From Anaerolinea sp. (GTDB taxonomy: Bacteria; Chloroflexota; Anaerolineae; JAAEKA01), in contig JACSRL010000346.1 in assembly GCA_014879765.1 (NCBI GenBank), positions 1 to 17,423 on the forward strand: 17,423 bases of DNA, given 5' to 3'. The notes below the pieces were generated by a model that ran no database searches, was not told the origin of the DNA, and saw nothing but the letters and a program-made list of their open reading frames with translations. The position numbers and the translations under genes were made by a program. Of this stretch, positions 1 to 5,788 are shown in pieces (the stretch's first letter is position 1; each line of letters opens with the position of its first letter).

Positions 1-134
1 TCTCTGACCAAGCCTTACCGCTGTGGCCGGTCTCTGACCAAGCCTTACCGCTGTGGCCGGTCTCTGACCGAGCCTTACCGCTGTAGCCGGTCTCTGACCG
101 AGCCTTACCGCTGTGGCCGGTCTCTGACCGAGCC
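1..134. repeat. 30-bp tandem repeat array, 4.5 copies
   Basis: Units start at 1, 31, 61 and 91, each opening with TCTCTGACC and closing with CTGTGGCCGG, plus a partial unit 121-134. The units differ only at position 10 (A or G) and at one base near the end of unit 3. The array probably continues to the left of the window. It stops 2 bp before the stop codon of the minus-strand transporter gene. Its reverse complement resembles the 28-bp array at 2779-2903. No function is visible. Confidence 0.95.
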
Positions 135-136
135 AC

Positions 137-1648
137 CTATCCCTCCACCTCCAACGCGACCGCCTCAAGGCCAACTGCCGCCGCCTCTTCCGGCTGCGCG
201 TCCTGCGCGCCCCGCGCCTCGCGCGCCATGCGCAGGCCGCGCGTCATCAGCGCCAGCAGGCCAAAGAGCGCCAGCGCGGCCGCAAAGGCCAGGCCAATCA
301 GCGCAGCCACGCCGATGAGCTGCGCCTGCATCTGTCCGGGCCAGTCCGGCTGCATGCCCGGAGCGGCCAGCAGGCCGGTGACTCCCTGGCCGGGCACGCC
401 CAGGAACTGGTTCTGTCCCACGCCATTCCAGCCCGCGCCGGCCAGCCCGTCGGCGAAGAAGCCGAGGGCCAGCAGCCCCAGCAGGCCAGCCGCCAGGTGT
501 ACGGGAGTCAGCCCGCTGTCGTCGTCGATGCGCAGCACCTCGCACACCAGATAGGTCAGCAGCGGCGTCAGCAGGCCGGCCGTCACCCCCAGCAGGGCCG
601 CGGCCCAGGGGGGAATGAAGGGGCCGACCGCGGCGGCGACCACCGCACCGGCGGCCAGCCCGCGGGCGGCCATCAGTGGGTCGGCGTGATCGGCGACGAA
701 CCAGGTGTAGGCCAGCGGCGCCAGCGCGCCGGCGCTGGCGGCCAACACCACCGCGATCAGGCCGCGGGCAGGCAGCAGCGTGGCTGTGTCCAGCAGCGGG
801 TTGGCCCAGGCCCAGCCCAGACTGCCGGCCAGGATCAACAGCGCGCCCGTCACGGCCAGCAGCGGCAGATGCACCGGCGGCAGCGGCCGCGCGGCCGCTG
901 CATCGGCGTTGCTGCGCCGCGGCCGGCGGGGGACCAGCGTCAACAGCCCGGCCAGACCCACGCCCGCGGCCAGCAGGTGTACGGTGCCTGCGCCGGCGAA
1001 ATCCACAAAGCCGTGGCCCAGGTTCAGGTTGGCGCCCAGGTTAGCCAGCCAGCCGCCGCCCCACACCCAGTTGGCGGCCAGCGGGTAGAGCAGCCCACCC
1101 ACCAGCAGCCCGCCCAGCAGGGAGCTCAGCACCGGCGTGCGGCCGCGCAGCGCCATCAGCGGGATCATGGCGGCCGTGGCCACCCAGGGCAGTTGGGCAA
1201 AGAAGAGCTCATACGCGGCGGGGGTGGCGGCCGGTCCCGTCAGCGCCCAGCCGCTCAGGCCGGCCATGCCCCAGCGGATGCCCCACTGGCCGGCCAGCAG
1301 GGTCCATTCCCAGACCAGCCCGCTGTAGCCAGGCACGGTGGAGCCTGCCAGGCCAAGGCCGCCGAAGGCCAGGGCAAAGCCCACGAGAAAAAAGAGCATG
1401 ATGCCCAGCGCAGCCCCGGCCACCCCACCCAGCGCCGCCTGCCAGGCGCGACTCTCCTGCGCGCCGGCCGCGGCCAGCAGCACAAAGCCGGCCGGAACCA
1501 GCCAGGCCAGCGAAGCGGCCAGCAGCCGCGGCAGATCCAGGCCCTGCGCGGCGTTGCCGGGGCCAGTCTGGGCAGCCCAGGCGGGCGATGTCAACACAGC
1601 CGCAGCGGCCATGGTCGTGCCAGCAGCAATGGTCAGTCTTCGATGCAC
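137..1648 (-). CDS. Divergent AmtB/Amt-family ammonium transporter
   Basis: A 503-residue polytopic membrane protein of the Amt/MEP/Rh family, expected to conduct ammonium or ammonia across the cytoplasmic membrane. Residues 1-26 look like a cleavable signal peptide ending near AWA|AQ. The family core is recognisable: YPLAANWVWGGGWLANLG (188-205), DFAGAGTVH with D216 and H224, and IDDDSGLTPVH with H384. H224 and H384 match the twin pore histidines, and D216 matches the Asp eight residues before the first of them. The usual TM1 motif PGLAFFYGGL and the WFGFN segment after the first histidine are lost (here PAGFVLLAAAG and GWAWANPLL), so substrate is less certain than fold. The start is GTG at 1648, preceded by GGCAGGAG a few bases upstream; M13 is an alternative start. 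No glnK is adjacent. The C-terminal tail is acidic and Ala/Glu-rich. Confidence 0.85.
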   Translation of the reverse strand: MHRRLTIAAGTTMAAAAVLTSPAWAAQTGPGNAAQGLDLPRLLAASLAWLVPAGFVLLAAAGAQESRAWQAALGGVAGAALGIMLFFLVGFALAFGGLGLAGSTVPGYSGLVWEWTLLAGQWGIRWGMAGLSGWALTGPAATPAAYELFFAQLPWVATAAMIPLMALRGRTPVLSSLLGGLLVGGLLYPLAANWVWGGGWLANLGANLNLGHGFVDFAGAGTVHLLAAGVGLAGLLTLVPRRPRRSNADAAAARPLPPVHLPLLAVTGALLILAGSLGWAWANPLLDTATLLPARGLIAVVLAASAGALAPLAYTWFVADHADPLMAARGLAAGAVVAAAVGPFIPPWAAALLGVTAGLLTPLLTYLVCEVLRIDDDSGLTPVHLAAGLLGLLALGFFADGLAGAGWNGVGQNQFLGVPGQGVTGLLAAPGMQPDWPGQMQAQLIGVAALIGLAFAAALALFGLLALMTRGLRMAREARGAQDAQPEEAAAVGLEAVALEVEG

Positions 1649-1680
1649 GATCTCCTGCCTTCCAAGTGAAACAAAAAGGT

Positions 1681-1742
1681 AACTGCTCAGCCAGGCGTTC
1701 AGAAACCGAATTCTTCTCGTGCGGGCAAAAACCCGGTTTCCA
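1681..1742. repeat. Palindromic interspersed repeat, copy 1
   Basis: The arms GAAACCG (1702-1708) and CCGGTTTC (1733-1740) bracket a short AT-richer loop, preceded by ACTGCTCAGCC. The same element, including that outer ACTGCTCAGCC segment, recurs reverse-complemented at 3352-3415. In this copy the inner part of the left arm has decayed (AATTC instead of GGTTT). It lies between the transporter gene and its predicted promoter, so it would fall in the 5' leader of that mRNA. Confidence 0.75.
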
Positions 1743-1795
1743 GTGCATGCCTGCGCCTTTGCGTCTTTGCGTGAGATCCGGCTCCCGACGCCAAC

Positions 1796-1824
1796 ATGAT
1801 ACCAGAGCGGCGCAAAATCATCAA
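1796..1824 (-). promoter_or_regulatory. Predicted sigma70-type promoter for the ammonium transporter
   Basis: On the minus strand, TTGATG (complement of 1819-1824) and TATCAT (complement of 1796-1801) are separated by exactly 17 bp. It points at the transporter gene and would give a leader of about 140 nt that includes the palindromic repeat at 1681-1742. The rest of the 1649-1837 gap holds a short CTTTGCGT/GTTTGCGT-like duplication near 1757-1772 and no gene. Confidence 0.45.
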
Positions 1825-1837
1825 GTCAGCCGGGCTT

Positions 1838-2104
1838 TTACACCTGCGCGGCCCGCTGCCAGAGCCGCCGCAGCCGCCATTCGTTGCTCCCGCGGTTCCA
1901 GCGCAGCTCCACCGTGTCGCCAGTCATGGTCTGGGCCAGAAAACAGCGCCATTCGCTGCCATCCACCTGCTCGGCCCACTGCCGGCCCAGCCCGGCCAGA
2001 TAGCGGGTCTGCTGGCGCCAGACGAAGGCCACCGGCTGCACCGCGCCGCCGGGGGCAAAACGCGCCTGGACGGTGATCGGTTCGTCGATGAAACGCTCAG
2101 CCAT
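1838..2104 (-). CDS. Small DUF6504-like protein
   Basis: An 88-residue soluble protein with no signal peptide or membrane segment. It resembles the small DUF6504 proteins: an N-terminal DEPITVQ strand, a central P-x-F-x-W-R-x-x-x-R-Y segment (FVWRQQTRY), then alternating Trp-rich strands (EWRCFLAQ, VELRWNR, EWRLRRLWQ). Function is unknown. The start ATG at 2104 has AGGAG seven bases upstream, and the gene overlaps the end of the cinA-type gene by 8 bp (ATGGCTGA), so the two are translationally coupled. Family assignment is from memory of the pattern and could be wrong; existence of the gene is well supported by the overlap and the ribosome binding site. Confidence 0.7.
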   Translation of the reverse strand: MAERFIDEPITVQARFAPGGAVQPVAFVWRQQTRYLAGLGRQWAEQVDGSEWRCFLAQTMTGDTVELRWNRGSNEWRLRRLWQRAAQV

Positions 2105-2621
2105 CTTCTTTCTCCTGGGAGCGCATCTCCTGCGCCTCCTCCGTCGCTTCCAGATAGTCCAGCAGCAGGCGCAGCGCGGCCATAGCCGAGTCCACCTTGT
2201 TGGCCCGGCGGTCGCCCGGCCAGATGAAACGCTGGCCTTGTTCGCAGCCCGGCGCGGACAGATGAAGATAGGTCAGTCCCTTGGGCTTGCTATCGCTGCC
2301 GCCGCCCGGCCCGGCAATGCCGGTGACGCTCAGGGCCACGTCGCTTTGCACCAGGCGGCGCACCCCTTGGGCCATCTCGGCCGCGCACTGGGCGCTGACG
2401 GCGCCATGCGTCTCCAGCGTGGCGGCCTGCACCCCCAACAGTTGATGTTTGACCTGGTTGCTGTAGGAGAGCACGCCGCCCAGGAAATAGTCGGAGCTGC
2501 CGGGGATGTCGGTGATCAGATCGCCCAGCAGGCCGCCGGTGCAGGATTCAGCCACGGCCAGGGTCATCTGCCGGCGGCGCAGCTGGTCGCCGATCTGTTG
2601 TGCTAATAAGTTCGTTTCCAT
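2097..2621 (-). CDS. pncC: CinA C-terminal-type nicotinamide-nucleotide amidase
   Basis: A 174-residue stand-alone CinA-C/PncC protein. The family deamidates nicotinamide mononucleotide to nicotinate mononucleotide and ammonia in NAD recycling. Visible motifs are AESCTGGLL (24-32, with S26 in the position of the conserved active-site serine), GGVLSYSNQVKHQLLGV (48-64) and VTGIAGPGGGSDSKPKG (98-114). Length fits the single-domain form, without the N-terminal molybdopterin-binding-like domain of full CinA. The ATG at 2621 has GAGGTGA about ten bases upstream. The last 20 residues are Glu-rich and poorly conserved. It is first in a two-gene unit with the DUF6504-like gene. The reaction releases ammonia and an ammonium transporter lies 450 bp downstream; that link is only suggestive. 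Confidence 0.9.
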   Translation of the reverse strand: METNLLAQQIGDQLRRRQMTLAVAESCTGGLLGDLITDIPGSSDYFLGGVLSYSNQVKHQLLGVQAATLETHGAVSAQCAAEMAQGVRRLVQSDVALSVTGIAGPGGGSDSKPKGLTYLHLSAPGCEQGQRFIWPGDRRANKVDSAMAALRLLLDYLEATEEAQEMRSQEKEDG

Positions 2622-2700
2622 ACAGGCTGGGTCACCTCGAAATCAGAACGCCGGATCGCCCTGCGGCCATTGCCGAAGTTTTCGCGCCGGGGCCGTCTGC

Positions 2701-2729
2701 TGGACAAGGCAAGCGGCTTGTGGTAGCAT
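2701..2729 (+). promoter_or_regulatory. Possible promoter upstream of the Trm112-like gene
   Basis: TGGACA (2701-2706) and TAGCAT (2724-2729) are spaced by exactly 17 bp on the plus strand. A transcript from here would carry a leader of about 245 nt containing the whole 28-bp repeat array before the Trm112-like start codon. In the gene-free stretch 2622-2980 this and the array are the only features I see. Matches to consensus are 5/6 and 4/6, so this is tentative. Confidence 0.3.
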
Positions 2730-2778
2730 GGGGTTCAACGCCGGCTCGGCCGGTCTCTGCCGGGGCGCTGCGCATAGA

Positions 2779-2903
2779 CCGGCCAGAGCGTTGGCTCGGT
2801 CGGAGACCGGCCAGAGCGTTGGTTTGGTCGGAGACCGGTCAGAGCGTTGGTTCGGTCGGAGACCGGCCAGAGCGATGGTTTGGTCGGAGACACGCCAGAG
2901 CGG
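2779..2903. repeat. 28-bp tandem repeat array, 4.5 copies
   Basis: Units start at 2779, 2807, 2835 and 2863, each opening with CCGGCCAGAGCG or a close variant and ending GGTCGGAGA, plus a partial unit to 2903. Compared with the reverse complement of the 30-bp unit at 1-134, about 24 of 28 positions agree after a 2-bp gap. A lone piece in the opposite orientation, GGCCGGTCTCTG, lies just upstream near 2748-2759. The array would sit in the leader of the Trm112-like gene. Confidence 0.95.
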
Positions 2904-2980
2904 CTATTGTCAAATCAGGAAGGCCGTGCGCCGGCGTCCACGCTGAGCTGCAGCGGTCGATACCAAAGAGGAGAAACACC

Positions 2981-3331
2981 ATGAAGAAACTTCTGAAGCT
3001 GGTTGTATTGCTCATGGCTGTGGCGGCCGCGGGCTTGCTCATCGCCAAGATGCGCGGCCGCTGCAAGCAGTCCGGCCCCCCGGCCATGCCGGAGCGCAGC
3101 GAGGGCATCGAGCTGCCAGCCTTCGACGAGAGCGAGCTGGGCGGCCAGGTCAGCCCGGACCTGCTCAGCATTCTGGTCTGCCCGGAGGACCGCGGCCCGC
3201 TGACCCTGTCCAGCGACGGCAAGTGGCTGGTCAACCCGCGCAACGGCTACCGCTATCCCATCCGCAAGGGCATTCCGGTGATGCTGATCGAAGAGGGACG
3301 GCGCAATCAGGACCGGAGCCTGATCCAGTAA
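2981..3331 (+). CDS. Membrane-anchored, cysteine-poor Trm112-like protein
   Basis: A 116-residue protein. Residues 4-22 form one hydrophobic helix (likely an N-terminal anchor), followed by a basic CKQSG stretch and a Pro/Glu-rich linker. Residues 58-105 match the Trm112/UPF0434 fold: SPDLLSILVCPEDRGPL, a short hairpin, then NGYRYPIRKGIPVMLIEE. Usual family members are soluble, about 60 residues long and often carry paired zinc cysteines; here only C67 remains in the domain, so zinc binding looks lost. Trm112 proteins act as partners of methyltransferases, and bacterial short forms are mostly uncharacterised, so no partner is proposed. The start ATG has a strong AGAGGAGA ribosome binding site eight bases upstream. 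The longer in-frame reading upstream runs through the 28-bp array and is not favoured. Confidence 0.85.
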   Translation: MKKLLKLVVLLMAVAAAGLLIAKMRGRCKQSGPPAMPERSEGIELPAFDESELGGQVSPDLLSILVCPEDRGPLTLSSDGKWLVNPRNGYRYPIRKGIPVMLIEEGRRNQDRSLIQ

Positions 3332-3351
3332 GCAACTATCCACGACCCATC

Positions 3352-3415
3352 GGAAACCGGGTTTTTCTCGTCTGCGAGACAAAACCCGGTTTCTGAACGA
3401 CCGGCTGAGCAGTCA
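3352..3415. repeat. Palindromic interspersed repeat, copy 2 (near-perfect hairpin)
   Basis: GAAACCGGGTTTTTCTCG (3353-3370) and its near-perfect complement at 3375-3393 form an 18-bp stem with one bulged base and a 4-base loop. To the right, reading in reverse, follow TCGTTCAG and ACTGCTCAGCC, matching the flank of copy 1. It sits between two convergent genes. In RNA it would be a very stable hairpin, possibly protecting or terminating the Trm112-like mRNA, though no T run follows. Confidence 0.85.
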
Positions 3416-3428
3416 CGGGCCGGCAATG

Positions 3429-3485
3429 AAAAAGAGCGAGAGGTGCGCCAGCGGTTTCGGCCGTCTGTCCACCTCTCGCTCTTTT
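3429..3485 (-). terminator. Rho-independent terminator of the htrA-type gene
   Basis: The arms AAAAGAGCGAGAGGTG (3430-3445) and CACCTCTCGCTCTTTT (3470-3485) pair over 16 bp with a 24-nt loop. Read on the minus strand it lies 15 bp past the htrA stop codon and ends in CTTTTT. The arms carry A/T runs on both sides, so it may also stop transcription arriving from the Trm112-like gene. Confidence 0.85.
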
Positions 3486-3500
3486 CAGGTAACGGTGCGC

Positions 3501-4802
3501 TTATTGCGTCGGCCGGGCGCCCAGCTTGACGGAGATGAGCTCCTGGGCGCCGTCGGCGCGCAGCACGGTCAACTGCACCTTGTCGCCCGCGGTCGCGTTG
3601 CGGAAGAGGTAGGCCAACAGATCGTCGAATTTCTCCACCGGCTGATCGTTGATGCGGATGATCAGGTCGCCGCCAGACCGCAGGTAGATCGGCTCGCCGG
3701 TCATGGCGTTGACTCCGATGGTGACATCGGTGTCCCGGTCGGAGCCGCGCAGCCCTGCGCCGGCAGCCGGCCCACCGGCCACCGTCTCGGTGACGTAGGC
3801 GCCGCGCGCGTCCACCGGGAAGCCCAGCGCCTCCGCCCATTCCGGCGAGAAGGTCTGGCCCGAGACGCCGAGGAAGGGATGGGTGTACTGTCCCTGCTCG
3901 ATCAGCGCCGGGATGACCCGCTGCGCGATGTAGATCGGAATGGCGAAGCCGACGCCGGAATTGGCGCGCACGCCGCCCTCGCTGCGAATCTGGGCGTTGA
4001 CGCCGATCACCCGGCCCAGCGAGTCCAGCAGCGGGCCGCCGGAGTTGCCCGGGTTGATGGGCGCATCGGTCTGGATGACCTCGGGGATGGTGTAGCGGGC
4101 GTCTAGCGAGCGGATGCTGCGCCCCAGGCCGCTGACCGTGCCCACCGTCATGGAGCCGGCGAAGTCGAAGGGCGCGCCGATGGCGATGGCCCGGTCGCCC
4201 ACCTGCAACTCGTCGATGTTGCCCAGCTCCACCGGCGTCAGGTCCAGCCCTGTGGGGTCGATCTTGATCACCGCCAGGTCGCTGAAGGCGTCAGCGCCCA
4301 GCACTGTGCCGGTGGCCAGGCGGTCGTCGGCAAAGATCACCTGGACGGTGTCGGCGCCCTCCACCACATGGGCATTGGTGACGATGTGACCGGCGCTGTC
4401 CCAGACAAAACCGGAGCCCTGGCCCTGCGGCAGCAGATCCTCGCCCTGGGTCGCTGCGGGAACCGCGCCCAGGCTGACGATTTTCACCACCGAGGGGTTG
4501 GCCTTCTCATAGACCGCGTGCAGAATCTGCGGCTCCATGTCGCTGCTGGGGTCGATCTGGAACACCGCGGGCGCCTGCCCGTCGGTGGATGCGGCCGGCT
4601 GTTGCGGCGCAGTGGACAGAGTCGACGCCGGGCTGTCGATCGGCTGGGCCAACTCCAGGATCGGGCTGCCCTGGTCTGCGCGGGCCACCGCATTGGCCAG
4701 CCGGCCCACGCCTACGCCCGCCACGACCAGGCAGAGGCAAAGAAAAGCCACGCCCAGCAGCGCGGCAAAGACGATGATCGGTCCACGTTGTCTTGTATCC
4801 AT
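3501..4802 (-). CDS. HtrA/DegP-family membrane-anchored serine protease with PDZ domain
   Basis: A 433-residue trypsin-like protease with a C-terminal PDZ domain; the family degrades or holds damaged proteins in the cell envelope. Order: a short cytoplasmic N-terminus, one membrane helix (about 8-33), a low-complexity Pro/Ser/Thr linker (about 45-85), the protease domain (about 90-300) and PDZ (about 315-430). The catalytic triad is present: H145 in TNAHVVEG, D175 in FSDLAVIKID and S254 in NPGNSGGPL. There is a single PDZ domain, as in DegS or HtrB-type enzymes. The ATG at 4802 is chosen because CAGGAG lies six bases upstream; a start 12 codons earlier lacks this. It is monocistronic, with a strong terminator and a predicted promoter at 4882-4910. 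The paralog (DegP, DegQ, HtrA) cannot be assigned. Confidence 0.95.
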   Translation of the reverse strand: MDTRQRGPIIVFAALLGVAFLCLCLVVAGVGVGRLANAVARADQGSPILELAQPIDSPASTLSTAPQQPAASTDGQAPAVFQIDPSSDMEPQILHAVYEKANPSVVKIVSLGAVPAATQGEDLLPQGQGSGFVWDSAGHIVTNAHVVEGADTVQVIFADDRLATGTVLGADAFSDLAVIKIDPTGLDLTPVELGNIDELQVGDRAIAIGAPFDFAGSMTVGTVSGLGRSIRSLDARYTIPEVIQTDAPINPGNSGGPLLDSLGRVIGVNAQIRSEGGVRANSGVGFAIPIYIAQRVIPALIEQGQYTHPFLGVSGQTFSPEWAEALGFPVDARGAYVTETVAGGPAAGAGLRGSDRDTDVTIGVNAMTGEPIYLRSGGDLIIRINDQPVEKFDDLLAYLFRNATAGDKVQLTVLRADGAQELISVKLGARPTQ

Positions 4803-4881
4803 TTTTTCTCCTGAAATATCACGGTTTGGCATCTGCACAGATGAAACAGCCAGCCCAGTCTATCCTGCTGACATTAACACC

Positions 4882-4910
4882 AGCTTAGCACAGCGTGAAA
4901 AATTGGTCAG
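4882..4910 (-). promoter_or_regulatory. Possible promoter for the htrA-type gene
   Basis: On the minus strand, CTGACC (complement of 4905-4910) and an extended -10 TGCTAAGCT (TAAGCT is the complement of 4882-4887) are 17 bp apart. The implied leader is about 73 nt. Both hexamers are only moderate matches. Without it I see no other promoter candidate in 4803-4960. Confidence 0.3.
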
Positions 4911-4928
4911 GATGATGGCTTCCGCAGC

Positions 4929-4943
4929 AAGAACCCGGTTTCT
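4929..4943. repeat. Half copy of the palindromic interspersed repeat
   Basis: AAGAACCCGGTTTCT matches the right arm of the elements at 1681-1742 and 3352-3415 apart from one base. The opposite arm is missing. It lies upstream of the predicted htrA promoter. Confidence 0.45.
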
Positions 4944-4979
4944 CTCAACCAGTCTGAGCCGTTTGTTGACAATAAGACC

Positions 4980-5008
4980 TTGCCAAAAGAGAAAATAGAC
5001 AGTACAAT
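4980..5008 (+). promoter_or_regulatory. Predicted plus-strand sigma70-type promoter, antisense to rpmB
   Basis: TTGCCA (4980-4985) and TACAAT (5003-5008) are spaced by 17 bp, both 5/6 to consensus. A TTGACA also occurs at 4966-4971 but has no matching -10. A transcript would start near 5015, run antisense through rpmB, and reach the asp23-like gene at 5376 after about 360 nt. It is the best plus-strand promoter I see ahead of the large right-hand cluster. Confidence 0.45.
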
Positions 5009-5029
5009 AGCACTGCACCGGGCCTGAAA

Positions 5030-5062
5030 ATGCAAGAGCCGATAGCTCTTGGCTACCGGCTC
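5030..5062 (-). terminator. Probable rho-independent terminator of rpmB
   Basis: GAGCCGATAGC (5036-5046) pairs with GCTACCGGCTC (5052-5062) with one mismatch and a 5-base loop. On the minus strand it begins just after the rpmB stop codon and is followed by TTGCATTTTC. The T tract is short and interrupted. Confidence 0.6.
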
Positions 5063-5065
5063 CGC

Positions 5066-5248
5066 TTACTGGGCCTTGTTGAGGGTCTTGAGACACTTGG
5101 TACACACGGCCACGCTCTGCTGTTTGCCATCGACCGTCAGACGGGCCCGCTGGACGTTGATGTTCCAACGGCGCTTGGTGTGGCGCATGGAGTGGCTGAC
5201 ATTGTGTCCGAACTGTGGCCCACGACCGCAGATCTTGCACTTGGACAT
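5066..5248 (-). CDS. rpmB: 50S ribosomal protein L28
   Basis: A 60-residue basic protein of the large ribosomal subunit. It opens with SKCKICGRGPQFGHNVSHS, the classic L28 N-terminus, and contains RRWNINVQRARL. The pairs C4/C7 and C49/C52 form the zinc-ribbon site, so this is the cysteine-containing form. The start ATG at 5248 has AGGTG seven bases upstream; the much longer reading frame upstream crosses the leader hairpin and promoter and is rejected. The gene stands alone on the minus strand, divergent from the asp23-like/fakA-like pair. That neighbourhood (rpmB divergent from yloU and yloV) is also seen in Firmicutes. Confidence 0.97.
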   Translation of the reverse strand: MSKCKICGRGPQFGHNVSHSMRHTKRRWNINVQRARLTVDGKQQSVAVCTKCLKTLNKAQ

Positions 5249-5275
5249 AGAGTGACACCTCGTTAGCAAATGAAA

Positions 5276-5300
5276 ACCCCGAAGCGCAACGCCACGGGGT
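5276..5300 (-). promoter_or_regulatory. Leader hairpin of rpmB, attenuator candidate
   Basis: On the minus strand, ACCCCG pairs with CGGGGT around an inner GCG-TTG-CGC hairpin, and the stem runs directly into TTTTC. It lies between the rpmB promoter and start codon, about 28 bp before ATG. The shape is that of an intrinsic terminator inside a leader, which would allow attenuation, perhaps ribosomal-protein feedback. The mechanism is inference. Confidence 0.5.
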
Positions 5301-5324
5301 ACAATCCCGGCATGAACAGGCGCT

Positions 5325-5353
5325 ATCTTAGCATAGCTCCTGTCAATCTGCAA
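5325..5353 (-). promoter_or_regulatory. Predicted rpmB promoter
   Basis: On the minus strand, TTGCAG (complement of 5348-5353) and TAAGAT (complement of 5325-5330) are 17 bp apart, and TGC before the -10 gives an extended -10. The leader would be about 70 nt and include the hairpin at 5276-5300. Confidence 0.55.
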
Positions 5354-5375
5354 ACTGACACGTGGACTGCGTGCG

Positions 5376-5747
5376 ATGACTGTACGTGACGAAAAAATCG
5401 GTCGAATTGCGGTCTCCCAGGCGGCTATTGCCTCGCTGGTGGCTGAGGCTGTCAAGGAATGCTATGGCGTGGTCGGCATGAGCAGCCGTCGCCTGCTGGA
5501 TGAGCTGACCGGTTCGTTGCAGCGCGGCAGCCGCAAAGGTGTCGAGATCAACGAAGGCGTGGGCGGCATTGTGGTCGATATCTACGTCGTTGTGGAATAC
5601 GGCATGCCCATCAACGAGGTGGCGGCCGGCGTCATGCGGCGCGTTCACTTCACGCTGACCGAGAGCGCCGGTATCCCTGTGCAGGCCGTCAACGTTCATG
5701 TGCAGGGGCTGCGCGTCAGCGACGGCGGCAACTCCCTGTCCAGCTAG
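5376..5747 (+). CDS. Asp23/Gls24 family protein (YloU type)
   Basis: A 123-residue soluble protein. The family core is visible: GRIAVSQAAIASLVAEAVKECYGVVGM (9-35), then GGIVVDIYVVVEYGMPINEVA and the C-terminal VNVHVQGLRV. The family is associated with the cell envelope or lipid metabolism, but its biochemical role is not settled. It lies 41 bp before the DAK2 gene, the same pairing as yloU-yloV in Firmicutes. The start ATG lacks a clear ribosome binding site. A second Asp23-type gene lies at 14908-15279. Confidence 0.9.
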   Translation: MTVRDEKIGRIAVSQAAIASLVAEAVKECYGVVGMSSRRLLDELTGSLQRGSRKGVEINEGVGGIVVDIYVVVEYGMPINEVAAGVMRRVHFTLTESAGIPVQAVNVHVQGLRVSDGGNSLSS

Positions 5748-5788
5748 GGCCGATTGCCCCACTTATCCTCACCCACGAGACCCAAGCC

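Noticed and set aside
1..134. CRISPR-like 30-bp repeats at the left edge
   Set aside because: The units are directly adjacent without any spacer.
497..1669. 390-residue open frame on the plus strand
   Set aside because: It is antisense to the transporter gene, Gln/Arg/Gly-rich without any family pattern; a GC-rich shadow frame.
2600..2980. Longer 243-residue reading frame including the Trm112-like protein
   Set aside because: The extra N-terminal part translates the 28-bp array and non-coding sequence; the strong ribosome binding site is at 2966-2974 before ATG 2981.
4966..4971. Consensus TTGACA as a promoter -35
   Set aside because: No acceptable -10 occurs 16-18 bp downstream; TTGCCA at 4980 pairs properly with TACAAT.
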